This document shows positions 17,471-25,434 of a stretch of DNA of 64,000 bases, piece after piece. This DNA is from JBMYTN01 sp049604415 (lineage in GTDB: Bacteria; Pseudomonadota; Alphaproteobacteria; Rhodospirillales; Rhodospirillaceae), in the NCBI GenBank assembly GCA_049604415.1, contig JBMYTN010000001.1, forward strand, positions 168,332-232,331, in the 5' to 3' direction. Position 1 is the stretch's first letter. Every line of letters begins with the position of its first letter. The position numbers were made by a program, and so were the translations under genes. The notes beneath the pieces are model-generated. The model worked only from the letters and a program-made list of their open reading frames with translations. It was not told the DNA's origin and made no database searches.

Positions 17471-17836
17471 CTATGCCGCGTCGTCATCCCGATTGCGGTT
17501 TGAGCTGACATAGGCAATGGCGCAATGTTCGCCGCAATAGGGTTTGCCGGGGATGGCCATTTTGCCGCAAAAATGAAAGCCCGGTTCCTTCGGATCACCA
17601 ATGGGCCAGCGGCAAGAATTTGCCCCCAAATCGACCACGGATTTGATCTTGTGATCGACTTTGACCTCTTTTTTGGTGCGTTTGATCGGCGATGGGCGGC
17701 CCTTCAGACCCAACCGGTGGGCTTTGCCAACCACGGCATTTTTGGAAACGCCCAAGGATTTGCCGATATCTCCCGTTGTCAGCCCATCCGCCCAGAGTTT
17801 TTTCAACAGTTCGACTTTTTCGTCGTTCCAAACCAT
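17471..17836 (-). CDS. gcrA: Cell-cycle regulator GcrA
   Basis: This 121-residue protein begins MVWNDEKVELLKKLWADG, the GcrA helix-turn-helix start, followed by GKSLGVSKNAVVGKAHRLGL. The C-terminal sigma-70-binding part has CRWPIGDPKEPGFHFCG and PYCGEHCAIAY. In alphaproteobacteria GcrA binds the housekeeping sigma factor and activates promoters with CcrM-methylated GAnTC sites, driving cell-cycle transcription. Its presence is one of the best taxonomic clues in the window. The size is shorter than the Caulobacter protein, as in many Rhodospirillales. Confidence 0.95.
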   Translation of the reverse strand: MVWNDEKVELLKKLWADGLTTGDIGKSLGVSKNAVVGKAHRLGLKGRPSPIKRTKKEVKVDHKIKSVVDLGANSCRWPIGDPKEPGFHFCGKMAIPGKPYCGEHCAIAYVSSNRNRDDDAA

Positions 17837-18016
17837 GTTCCGCTAAACACCCCTGATCCGAGTATGTCGTTTCACCAAAGCGGCCCCCGAGACGGGTTCC
17901 GCAAGCCACCTTCCGGCCCAAACCACGCCAAATCCGAGAACAGCCTCGCAGCCTCATAATACACAGCGGTTCGCAAAGCGGACCCTAAAAAAGACATAGT
18001 TGGGGACTCTGGACGC

Positions 18017-18046
18017 AAAAAAAGGGCCGCGCTCGAAGCACGGCCC
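18017..18046 (-). terminator. Orphan intrinsic terminator (minus strand)
   Basis: A GC-rich stem at 18024-18046 (outer GGGCCG/CGGCCC, inner GCT/AGC) is followed on the minus strand by seven T residues (18017-18023). It would terminate leftward transcription arising between here and the hemerythrin promoter. No annotated gene feeds it. Confidence 0.7.
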
Positions 18047-18184
18047 AAGTTTAGGGAGGAAACGTCCAAGAAAGACAGCATAACTTCACCTGAGTGAATG
18101 GACCGTCATGCTGCGATGCAAAACATGGGGCACAGCGACCCGGCTGTAAAGGGAAATTTTTCAATGATTCAAGGCCTCCAGCCT

Positions 18185-18203
18185 TATGTTGCAGCGCAAC
18201 ATA
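18185..18203. promoter_or_regulatory. Perfect palindrome TATGTTGC-AGC-GCAACATA, candidate operator
   Basis: Eight-base arms around a 3-nt spacer. TTGC...GCAA-type symmetric sites resemble those reported for PhaR, the polyhydroxyalkanoate granule regulator, in other alphaproteobacteria. That assignment is tentative because no phasin gene lies beside it. Confidence 0.4.
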
Positions 18204-18517
18204 CTGTTTGTGCTGCCAGAATGGACTTGGCGGGCTTGAGAAAAATAATGGTAGTACCCCCGCGTTTTTTCGAAATAGTCTATCTCCGAGACGACTCAAC
18301 CGGCCACTGAACCAAAACGAGAGCTTTGCTCGGACATTCGAAACCTGGAGTCTCAGGTCTCATGCAGGGCGTTGGAGTCCAAGGCTGGTCTTGGGCTTCT
18401 GGGGGACGATTTGAAGGCCTGTTCGGGGCTATCCCTGCACTGCCTATCCGTGATAGCGTATCAATAACAAGATCTTAGGCTGATTGTGTCTAAACAGCCT
18501 GTCCTTTGGAGTTTTGC

Positions 18518-18955
18518 ATGAGTCTGTTGACCTGGACCACAAAGATGAGCGTGGGAAACGAGGCGCTGGACAAAGACAATCGTGTGTTTTTGGACATCGT
18601 CAACCGGGTCCATGCCGTGGTGCGCAAAAAGGCCGACCATGGCTCCTTAATCGAAGTTTTCGATGAATTGGACACTTATACCGAATATCACTTTAATACC
18701 GAGGAACAGCTCTTAAAAATGCTCCGATTTTCTGAGCTGGACCCACACCGGGATTTGCATGTCGGATTGCGGGCGCGTACTGCGGAATTCCGGAAAAAAT
18801 ATGAGCATGACCCAGATAAATTTCAGGTTCTGCCGTTTTTTGATTTCCTCTGCGACTGGTGGATGCGCCATGTGCTGCGTGAAGATATGAAATATTCCGA
18901 TGACATGCTCAAAGCACGGGAACGTGCGGCAAAACGGAATGCCTCAAAAACCTGA
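18518..18955 (+). CDS. Bacteriohemerythrin-like protein lacking the first iron-ligand histidine
   Basis: This encodes 145 residues in the hemerythrin fold. It starts MSLLTWTTKMSVGNEALDK, as in bacteriohemerythrins. Later ligands are present: YHFNTEE (His, Glu), HRDLH (two His) and RHVLRED (His, Asp). The first ligand, normally within DxQH, reads DKDN, so the His25-equivalent is Asn (codon AAT, one base from CAT). Diiron binding may be weakened or altered. ATG 18518 has GGAG six bases upstream; an in-frame start 12 bp earlier is weaker. It stands alone between intergenic regions. Related proteins sense or carry oxygen in microaerobic motile bacteria. Confidence 0.88.
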   Translation: MSLLTWTTKMSVGNEALDKDNRVFLDIVNRVHAVVRKKADHGSLIEVFDELDTYTEYHFNTEEQLLKMLRFSELDPHRDLHVGLRARTAEFRKKYEHDPDKFQVLPFFDFLCDWWMRHVLREDMKYSDDMLKARERAAKRNASKT

Positions 18956-19022
18956 AACCGCTTGAATTTCAGGATCTTCTTTAATGTTCATAATGTAAAT
19001 AATAGGGGCCGATCTGGCCGCT

Positions 19023-19448
19023 TCAGCGTGAGGGCAGCTTGACCATCGAACACCAGAACTGCTCGATACCATGCACCACTTCGATGAACTTATCGAAATC
19101 GACGGGTTTCACGATGTAGCAATTGGCGTGCAGGTCGTAGCTTTTCTGGATATCCGCATCGGCTTGCGAGGTCGTCAGCACGATCACCGGGATCCGTCTG
19201 AGATCCGCATCGCCCTTCATTTCTTGCAGAACTTCCCGGCCATCCTTGCGCGGCAGGTTCAGATCCAACAGCACCAGGTCCGGACGGGGCAAGGTCGCAT
19301 AGCTGCCCTCGGCGCGCAGAAAAGACATGGCTTCAATGCCATCGGACACGGAATGCAGGCGTGTGGACAGGTCGCCTTCCTTGAAAGCTTCTGCCGCCAG
19401 TCGAACGTCCCCCGGATTGTCTTCGACCAACAGAATGTCCATACCCAT
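19023..19448 (-). CDS. Single-domain response regulator (Rcp1/CheY-like)
   Basis: This 141-residue receiver domain has LLVEDNPGD at the N-terminus (acidic pocket), phosphoacceptor Asp in LVLLDLNLP, the Thr of VIVLTT, and Lys in YIVKPVDF. The form LLVEDNPGDVRL with NLPRKDGREVL is that of phytochrome-associated Rcp1-type regulators, which lack an output domain. Two Met codons (19448, 19442) are possible. It lies 52 bp behind a REC-PAS-GGDEF gene, so it probably belongs to the same phosphorelay. No histidine kinase is encoded nearby. Confidence 0.9.
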   Translation of the reverse strand: MGMDILLVEDNPGDVRLAAEAFKEGDLSTRLHSVSDGIEAMSFLRAEGSYATLPRPDLVLLDLNLPRKDGREVLQEMKGDADLRRIPVIVLTTSQADADIQKSYDLHANCYIVKPVDFDKFIEVVHGIEQFWCSMVKLPSR

Positions 19449-19500
19449 ACCCCTCTGTCCTACCGGCTCCTGCTGAACCGCCGCGTAAGACAAGCTCAGA

Positions 19501-20775
19501 TCAGGCGCAATCCACCATATAGCGTTTTTTACCAGCGCGTTTGGCTTTGTACATGGCTTGGTCCGCCGCTTCAATCAAAGCATCCGGCGTATTGCCGGTT
19601 CTTGGGAAAATGGCGATCCCGATGCTGGCGGAGACATAGGCGTCGCCCTTCTCCAACGCATAGGGCTGGGAGAGAGCTTCGACCATTTTTTGTGCCACGG
19701 CCTCCGCGTCGCCCTCATCGCGCAATTCGGAGAGGATGACAACAAACTCATCACCGCCAAAGCGGGCCACCTCGTCAGACACCCGGACCGTGCGCCGCAT
19801 GCGCCGGGCGGCTTCGCGCAGCAATTCATCCCCGGCGTCATGGCCCATGGTGTCGTTGATCGGCTTAAAGCCATCCAGATCCAGGAACAGGACGGCGCAT
19901 TTCCGCCGATAGCGGGCACAGCGCGCCACCGTGGAGATCAGGAGTTTCCGGAACAAAGCCCGGTTTGGCAGGCCGGTCAGGGAATCCGTTGTAGCTTGAC
20001 GGACAAGCTCCTCTTCCGCCCGCTTGCGGAAGGTCAGGTCGCTAAACAGGGTCACATAGCCGATGACCGAGCCGGTCTCGCCCCGCACCGCATTGATGCG
20101 CAGCCATTCCGGCCGGACTTCCCCCGTGCCGCGCCGGGACCAGATCTCGCCTTCCCATGCGCCTTCCTCGCGCAACCGGGTCCAGATATCGGCATAAAAT
20201 TTAAAGTCATGCAGATCAGAGCGGAAGATCGGCGCCACATGGCCGACAATCTCGGATTCCGGTCCCCCAAAGGCGCGGACATAGGCGCTGTTGACCCGCT
20301 GGACCACACCATCGATATCCGTGGCCATGATCGGGCTGTCGGTGTTGGTGAACACGGCCTCAGCAATCACCAAACGCTTGTGCAAACCATCCCGCTCCAT
20401 GGCGTTGACCACGGCGCGCCAGATTTGATTGCCGTCTTCCCGGCCTTTGACCAAATAATCTTGCGCCCCATTGCCGACCAAACGTTTGCCGAGCTCAAAA
20501 TCATCCAGTCCGGAGAGCACAACGACGGGCAGTACCGGTGCAAGCTCGCGAAACTGCTCCAGGGTTTCCATGCCTCGGCATTCCGGCAGGTTCAGATCCA
20601 GCAGGGCAACGTCCACCTGGGCCGTTTCCAAAACCGTCCGGGCTTCGTCCAAACTGGCAGCACCTTGGACATGAACAGCCTCTTCACCGGCATCTTGTAG
20701 CCGGATCCGAATAAGCTGGCGCTCTGCCGGGTTGTCCTCAATCAGGAGGACATGGATCGGATGGCCGTTTTGCAT
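19501..20775 (-). CDS. Response-regulator diguanylate cyclase (REC-PAS-GGDEF)
   Basis: This 424-residue protein has a receiver domain (about 1-125; LLIEDNPAE, phosphoacceptor in VALLDLNLP, Lys in YLVKG), a PAS domain (about 140-255) and a GGDEF domain (about 265-420) with VARFGGDEFVVIL. The upstream tetrad RVSD provides an RxxD inhibitory I-site, so product feedback is likely, unlike the cyclase at 9865-11916. ATG 20775 has GGAG a few bases upstream; an in-frame ATG at 20802 has none. It forms a two-gene unit with the downstream Rcp1-like regulator and is divergent from the NAGGN operon. Confidence 0.92.
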   Translation of the reverse strand: MQNGHPIHVLLIEDNPAERQLIRIRLQDAGEEAVHVQGAASLDEARTVLETAQVDVALLDLNLPECRGMETLEQFRELAPVLPVVVLSGLDDFELGKRLVGNGAQDYLVKGREDGNQIWRAVVNAMERDGLHKRLVIAEAVFTNTDSPIMATDIDGVVQRVNSAYVRAFGGPESEIVGHVAPIFRSDLHDFKFYADIWTRLREEGAWEGEIWSRRGTGEVRPEWLRINAVRGETGSVIGYVTLFSDLTFRKRAEEELVRQATTDSLTGLPNRALFRKLLISTVARCARYRRKCAVLFLDLDGFKPINDTMGHDAGDELLREAARRMRRTVRVSDEVARFGGDEFVVILSELRDEGDAEAVAQKMVEALSQPYALEKGDAYVSASIGIAIFPRTGNTPDALIEAADQAMYKAKRAGKKRYMVDCA

Positions 20776-21560
20776 CTCTACTCCGGTCTCCGCAGGGGGC
20801 ATTCAAGTCTTGAGACGGAAACCGTCTCGAGTGACGATGGCCACAATGACGATGGCCAGTGACGATGCATAGTCTGAGCGTAAGGGGCCTGCCGCAGGCC
20901 TTCTGACCGGAGAGGCGCGATCAACAGCTGCTTTGCGCTGCACACGGCCTGTTCAATGACGGTTTTATGAGAACCGGTCAACCGCTCTTCTGGAGAGTAG
21001 TGCAAGTGTTTGATCTATCTGAAAGTATAGACTCTTTGCCCGGTTCAGAACCATATCGCAGAGCAGAACGACCCGTAAGAATCGCGACTCGCCCCCCGCT
21101 TTCAATCAAGAAGAGATCTTCCGTCTGACGGATCGCGTGTGTAACCGAGTTGGGAGCTATGGCACCGCGACAAACACCTCTCTTTTTTGCTTGATCGACC
21201 AGCCCGATGAAAGCCGAGGCGAACCACTCTTGATACAACCCACTCGAGGGCCTATGGTTTCGCTGTTTCGCCCTCGGTTGTCAGGCGGCTGCATCGCAGC
21301 ATTTGTGGCCCTTCTCGAAAGGCCCCCTGAAAACCCGTAGAGAAAACGGTGGCGGAGGCGCAAAGCCGCATCCGCCCAAGGACTGCTCCATCCCCAATTT
21401 GCCCGTCCGGTGGGAGGCCGTGGCAGGATGGACCCCCAAGTCGCTCCGGCTGGCCAAACTGCCCAACCGATGGTTCATCGGTCAGGCCGCTCCCCTACCC
21501 CGCCCGGTTCGGCTAAATCCGACAGACGTGATCAACATCGACAAGGATGTGCGCCCCGCT
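20776..21560. other. 785-bp divergent region upstream of the NAGGN operon
   Basis: I see no convincing gene. Next to the GGDEF gene there is a perfect inverted repeat (arms 20812-20818 and 20822-20828). This is followed by three copies of TGACGATG(GCCA) at 20832, 20847 and 20860, then another perfect hairpin (20885-20899). The frame of the downstream amidotransferase is open back to 21303, but that extension has no family similarity. The region likely holds both divergent promoters, including one for osmotic induction (inference). Confidence 0.5.
20812..20828. repeat. Perfect inverted repeat GAGACGG-AAA-CCGTCTC
   Basis: Seven-base arms around a 3-nt spacer, 37 bp upstream of the REC-PAS-GGDEF start codon. 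It is immediately followed by short direct repeats of TGACGATGGCCA. Its position suits an operator for that gene or a short leader hairpin. Confidence 0.5.
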
Positions 21561-23333
21561 ATGTGTGGCATTTGTGGAGAAGTACGGTTCGACGGCGCGG
21601 CCCCTGATATGGGTGCCGTGGCCATTATGGCTGAGCGGATGACCCCCCGGGGGCCGGATGCCGGTGGTCTGTGGTCGCAGGGCTCGGCAGCCTTTGGGCA
21701 TCGACGCCTGAAAATCATTGATCTGAGCGAGAGCGCTCAACAGCCGATGACCGATCCGGAGCTTGGCCTGACCATCGTCTTCAACGGCTGTATTTATAAT
21801 TACAAGGAATTGCGCGAAGAGCTGCAAGGCCATGGCTATCGCTTCTTCTCCCATGGCGATACGGAGGTCATCCTCAAGGCATTCCACAAATGGGGCAAAG
21901 ACTGCGTCCAGCGCTTCCATGGCATGTTCGCCTTCGCCATCCGGGAACGGGACAGCGGGAAAATCACCTTGGCCCGAGATCGCTTGGGCATCAAACCGCT
22001 CTATTACAGCCAAACCCCTGGGCGGTTCCGCTTCTCCTCCTTCCTACCAGGCCTCGTGGCCGCCGGAGATGTGGACACCTCCATCGATCGGGTGGCTCTG
22101 CACCATTATATGAGCTTCCACGCCGTCGTGCCGCCGCCGCACACCATCTTGAACGGCGTCCGCAAGCTGCCACAGGGATCGATCCTGGAAATCGATGCCA
22201 CGGGCGCGCAGCGCCAGTCCACCTATTGGACACTGAACGTCGAACAATCTCCCGAGGATGCCGCCCGTCCCTATGAGGAGTGGGAAGAACAGGTCATGGC
22301 CGCCCTTCGTCTGGCGGTGAAGCGGCGTCTGGTCGCTGATGTTCCGGTTGGTGTGTTGCTCTCAGGCGGGCTGGATTCCAGCCTGATCACAGGCCTGTTG
22401 GCCGAAGCCGGTCAAACCGGACTGCAAACCTTCTCCGTCGGTTTTGAAGCAGCTGGCGGCGAGAAAGGCGACGAGTTCCAGTATTCCGACATCATCGCCC
22501 AGCATTACGGCACCACCCATCACCGGATTTTTGTCCCCTCGGCCAGCCTGCTCGACACCTTGCCGCAAACCTTTGCCGCCATGAACGAGCCGATGGTGTC
22601 CTATGACAATGTCGGGTTCTTCCTGCTGTCGAAGGAAGTCGCCAAACATGTGAAGGTGGTCCAATCCGGCCAGGGAGCCGACGAGGTCTTTGGCGGCTAT
22701 CACTGGTACCCGCCGATGATGGACAGCACTGACCCGGTCAATGACTACGCCAAGGTATTTTTCGACCGCAACCAAGTCGGCATGGCCGAAGCGCTGGCTC
22801 CGGACTTCATTGACCAGGACCACAGCCGGGCCTTTGTTGCCGAGCAATTTGGCCGCCCCGGAGCCCCCAAGGCGGTCGACAAGGCCCTGCGCCTGGATAC
22901 CACAGTGATGTTGGTCGATGACCCGGTCAAACGGGTCGACAGCATGACCATGGCCTGGGGGCTTGAGGCTCGGGTGCCGTTTTTGGATCATGAACTGGTC
23001 GAATTGGCCGGACGGATCCCGGCGGAATACAAGATCCGCGATGGCGGCAAATATGTGCTGAAAGAAGGTGCCAGGAAAATCATTCCCAATGCGGTGATCG
23101 ACCGACCGAAAGGCTATTTCCCGGTCCCGGCCCTAAAATATATCGAGGGGCCTTATCTGGAGATGGTCCGCGATGTGTTGGGTTCAGCGAAGGCCCAGCA
23201 GCGCGGTCTGTATCGACAACGCTATGTGGACAAACTGCTTGCGGCTCCAAAAGAGCATATCACGCCGCTGCGTGGCTCGGAGCTCTGGCAAACCGCCCTT
23301 CTGGAACTGTGGCTGCAGAAAAATGCCTTGTGA
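21561..23333 (+). CDS. asnO: N-acetylglutaminylglutamine amidotransferase (asparagine-synthetase-like)
   Basis: This 590-residue asparagine-synthetase-type enzyme starts MCGICGEV, exposing the catalytic Cys as residue 2 for the Ntn glutaminase domain. The C-terminal synthetase domain contains the PP-loop-like VLLSGGLDSSLI and QGADEVFGGYHW. Within the NAGGN pathway it amidates N-acetylglutaminylglutamine to the neutral osmolyte NAGGN. The assignment rests on its partner genes: an ATP-grasp/GNAT fusion 69 bp downstream and an M42-type peptidase. The frame extends upstream to 21303, but the Cys must follow the initiator Met, which fixes the start at 21561. Confidence 0.93.
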   Translation: MCGICGEVRFDGAAPDMGAVAIMAERMTPRGPDAGGLWSQGSAAFGHRRLKIIDLSESAQQPMTDPELGLTIVFNGCIYNYKELREELQGHGYRFFSHGDTEVILKAFHKWGKDCVQRFHGMFAFAIRERDSGKITLARDRLGIKPLYYSQTPGRFRFSSFLPGLVAAGDVDTSIDRVALHHYMSFHAVVPPPHTILNGVRKLPQGSILEIDATGAQRQSTYWTLNVEQSPEDAARPYEEWEEQVMAALRLAVKRRLVADVPVGVLLSGGLDSSLITGLLAEAGQTGLQTFSVGFEAAGGEKGDEFQYSDIIAQHYGTTHHRIFVPSASLLDTLPQTFAAMNEPMVSYDNVGFFLLSKEVAKHVKVVQSGQGADEVFGGYHWYPPMMDSTDPVNDYAKVFFDRNQVGMAEALAPDFIDQDHSRAFVAEQFGRPGAPKAVDKALRLDTTVMLVDDPVKRVDSMTMAWGLEARVPFLDHELVELAGRIPAEYKIRDGGKYVLKEGARKIIPNAVIDRPKGYFPVPALKYIEGPYLEMVRDVLGSAKAQQRGLYRQRYVDKLLAAPKEHITPLRGSELWQTALLELWLQKNAL

Positions 23334-23402
23334 TACCCCGGTCCTGAACCCGACCTTAAGGCAGGTCTGTGGTTCTGAAGACAACACTCGGAGGATCAGT
23401 CA

Positions 23403-25325
23403 ATGATCACCCCGGCAGACATATCCCCTGAAACCAATGAGGCGGATGTGAAGGCAGAAAAGGTCCAGATCCAAAATTCTGGGCCTATGCTGGTTGAGGC
23501 GCTGTCCAGCGCTGACCGATCTGCCCCGGCTCAAGCAGCCCCTGCGTCCGACGACGACGGGCAGAGCGAAGAAGAGTCCTTCCCGCCCGAACATATGGCC
23601 ATGGCATCTCTGAAAACCTGGGGCGATCTACCGGGAGAGATCCGGCGTCGCATGCGCCGGGATGTGACCTTGGACTGTGGCTGGGGTCGGTTGATTTTCG
23701 GCCAAACCTTTGATGACGCCCAAACCTTGGCTGAGGCCCTGCGCGAAGAAGATCCGGGCCGCCGCGACATCGCAATCTATCTGCGAGACCCGCAGGTGGT
23801 CTTGGCCATGGCCCCGCAAGAGCTGTTTCTGGATCCCAGCCATACCTATCGGCTGTATTTGGAAAAGCCGATGCCTGATTGGACCCAGCCCCAAGGCTTT
23901 TTTGTCCGGCCTGTGGAAACCCTTTCCGATGCCGATGCCATTGATCGGATCTACCGGTCGCGCAATATGGTGCCGCCCTATGAGGGCTTTGTCTGGCGCT
24001 CCCGGCTGTCGTCCATCATCACCTATCTGGTCGCTGAAGACACCCTGACCGGCGACATTGTCGGCGTCGTCACCGGCGTCGATCACAAAAATGCGTTTAA
24101 TGATCCGGACAATGGGTCCAGCCTTTGGGCCTTGGCGGTGGACACACAATGCCCCCATGCCGGGGTTGGCGAGGCCTTAACCCGGGTGCTGGCCAACCAT
24201 TTCCGCGCCCGAGGCCGCGACTTCATGGACCTGTCGGTGGTCCATGACAATGCCATGGCCATCAAGCTCTATGAGAAGCTGGGCTTTGTTCAAGTGCCCG
24301 CCTTCGCCCTGAAAAACAAAAACGGCATCAATGAAAAGCTGTTTGTCGGACCCCAGGTCACCGCCAAACTAAACCCCTATGCCACTTTGCTGGTCAATGA
24401 GGCGAGAAGACGAGGCATCGCCGTTCAGGTCGATGATGCCGAAGGGGGGTTTTTCACCCTGTCTTTGGGTGGGCGGACCATTTCCTGTCGCGAGAGCCTG
24501 ACGGATTTGACCAGCGCCGTAGCCCTGAGCCGCTGCGACGATAAGGCCGTGACCCGGCGCTTGTTGGATGCCGCCGGTCTCCAGGTTCCCGGCCAAACAA
24601 AGGTGGAACTGGACAGCAGTCCTGAGGAGATCAAAGCCTTCCTAAAACGCTATCGTCGGGTGGTGGTCAAACCAGCCCGAGGCGAACAAGGCCGGGGCAT
24701 CAGCGTTGATTTGCGCGATGATAAAAGCGTGCGCAGCGCCATCGAGGCCGCGCGGCAGCATTGCGATCAGGTGCTGATGGAAGAGTTCTGTGCCGGAGAA
24801 GACCTGCGCATGGTGGTGATCGATTTCAAATTGGTCGCCGCTGCGGTGCGTCGTCCCGCCTCCATTGCCGGAGACGGCCACAACACCATTGCAACCCTGA
24901 TCGAAAAACAAAGCCGACGCCGGGCTGCGGCAACTGGCGGGGAAAGCACCATTCCGGTCGATGCGGAAACCGAGCGGGTGATCGCGGCAGCCGGTTATGG
25001 CTTTGAGGATGTGTTGCCCGAGGGCGAAGTTCTGGTGGTGCGCAAGACCGCCAATCTCCATACCGGCGGCACCATCCATGATGTGACCGACCGGGTGCAC
25101 CGCTCCCTGGTTGAAGCCGCGGTCAAAGCCGCCCAAATCTTAGACATTCCCGTGGTCGGGCTCGACTTCCTCTGCCCCAATATCACCGAACCGGATTATG
25201 TGATCATCGAGGCCAATGAGCGCCCAGGCCTGGCCAATCACGAACCGCAACCGACGGCAGAGCGGTTCATCGATCTTTTGTTCCCACAGACAAAATTGGC
25301 TTCTGGGGTCGAGGTCCGTCGCTGA
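23403..25325 (+). CDS. ngg: N-acetylglutaminylglutamine synthetase (GNAT + ATP-grasp fusion)
   Basis: This encodes 640 residues. A variable acidic N-terminus (about 1-65) precedes a GNAT acetyltransferase domain (about 165-310; HAGVGEALTRVL is the acetyl-CoA loop). An ATP-grasp ligase domain follows (about 370-630; VVVKPARGEQGRGI, EEFCAGEDLRM, VIIEANERPGL). It acetylates glutamine and ligates a second glutamine, making the dipeptide that the upstream amidotransferase caps. ATG 23403 has GGAGG eight bases upstream. It is the second gene of the osmolyte operon, between the amidotransferase and the M42-type peptidase. Confidence 0.93.
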   Translation: MITPADISPETNEADVKAEKVQIQNSGPMLVEALSSADRSAPAQAAPASDDDGQSEEESFPPEHMAMASLKTWGDLPGEIRRRMRRDVTLDCGWGRLIFGQTFDDAQTLAEALREEDPGRRDIAIYLRDPQVVLAMAPQELFLDPSHTYRLYLEKPMPDWTQPQGFFVRPVETLSDADAIDRIYRSRNMVPPYEGFVWRSRLSSIITYLVAEDTLTGDIVGVVTGVDHKNAFNDPDNGSSLWALAVDTQCPHAGVGEALTRVLANHFRARGRDFMDLSVVHDNAMAIKLYEKLGFVQVPAFALKNKNGINEKLFVGPQVTAKLNPYATLLVNEARRRGIAVQVDDAEGGFFTLSLGGRTISCRESLTDLTSAVALSRCDDKAVTRRLLDAAGLQVPGQTKVELDSSPEEIKAFLKRYRRVVVKPARGEQGRGISVDLRDDKSVRSAIEAARQHCDQVLMEEFCAGEDLRMVVIDFKLVAAAVRRPASIAGDGHNTIATLIEKQSRRRAAATGGESTIPVDAETERVIAAAGYGFEDVLPEGEVLVVRKTANLHTGGTIHDVTDRVHRSLVEAAVKAAQILDIPVVGLDFLCPNITEPDYVIIEANERPGLANHEPQPTAERFIDLLFPQTKLASGVEVRR

Positions 25326-25434
25326 CCTTGCAAAGATCATAGGGGGTGAGCCCCGCATTTTGCTTTCATTCCGCCCCGCTTCTGTGGGACAGATGGTAGA
25401 TCCTTAAAAACACAAACGGATTTGCCGAGGTCCC

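Larger units (their letters stand above)
17837..18517. other. 681-bp intergenic region with palindrome and orphan minus-strand terminator
   Basis: No convincing protein gene is present between gcrA and the hemerythrin gene. It contains a minus-strand terminator (18017-18046) not preceded by a recognised gene, and a perfect palindrome at 18185-18203. Together these could bound a small transcript of about 150-200 nt on the minus strand. The rest shows no structure I can name. Confidence 0.45.

Noticed and set aside
17872..18081. A 69-codon minus-strand frame beginning MLSFLDVSSLN
   Set aside because: It reads straight through the terminator hairpin at 18017-18046, lacks a good ribosome site and shows no family similarity. 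A shorter start (MSFLGSALRTAVYYEAARL) is protein-like but unsupported.
21303..21560. N-terminal extension of the NAGGN amidotransferase frame
   Set aside because: Class II amidotransferases need Cys directly after the initiator Met; the extension has no similarity and would block the active site.
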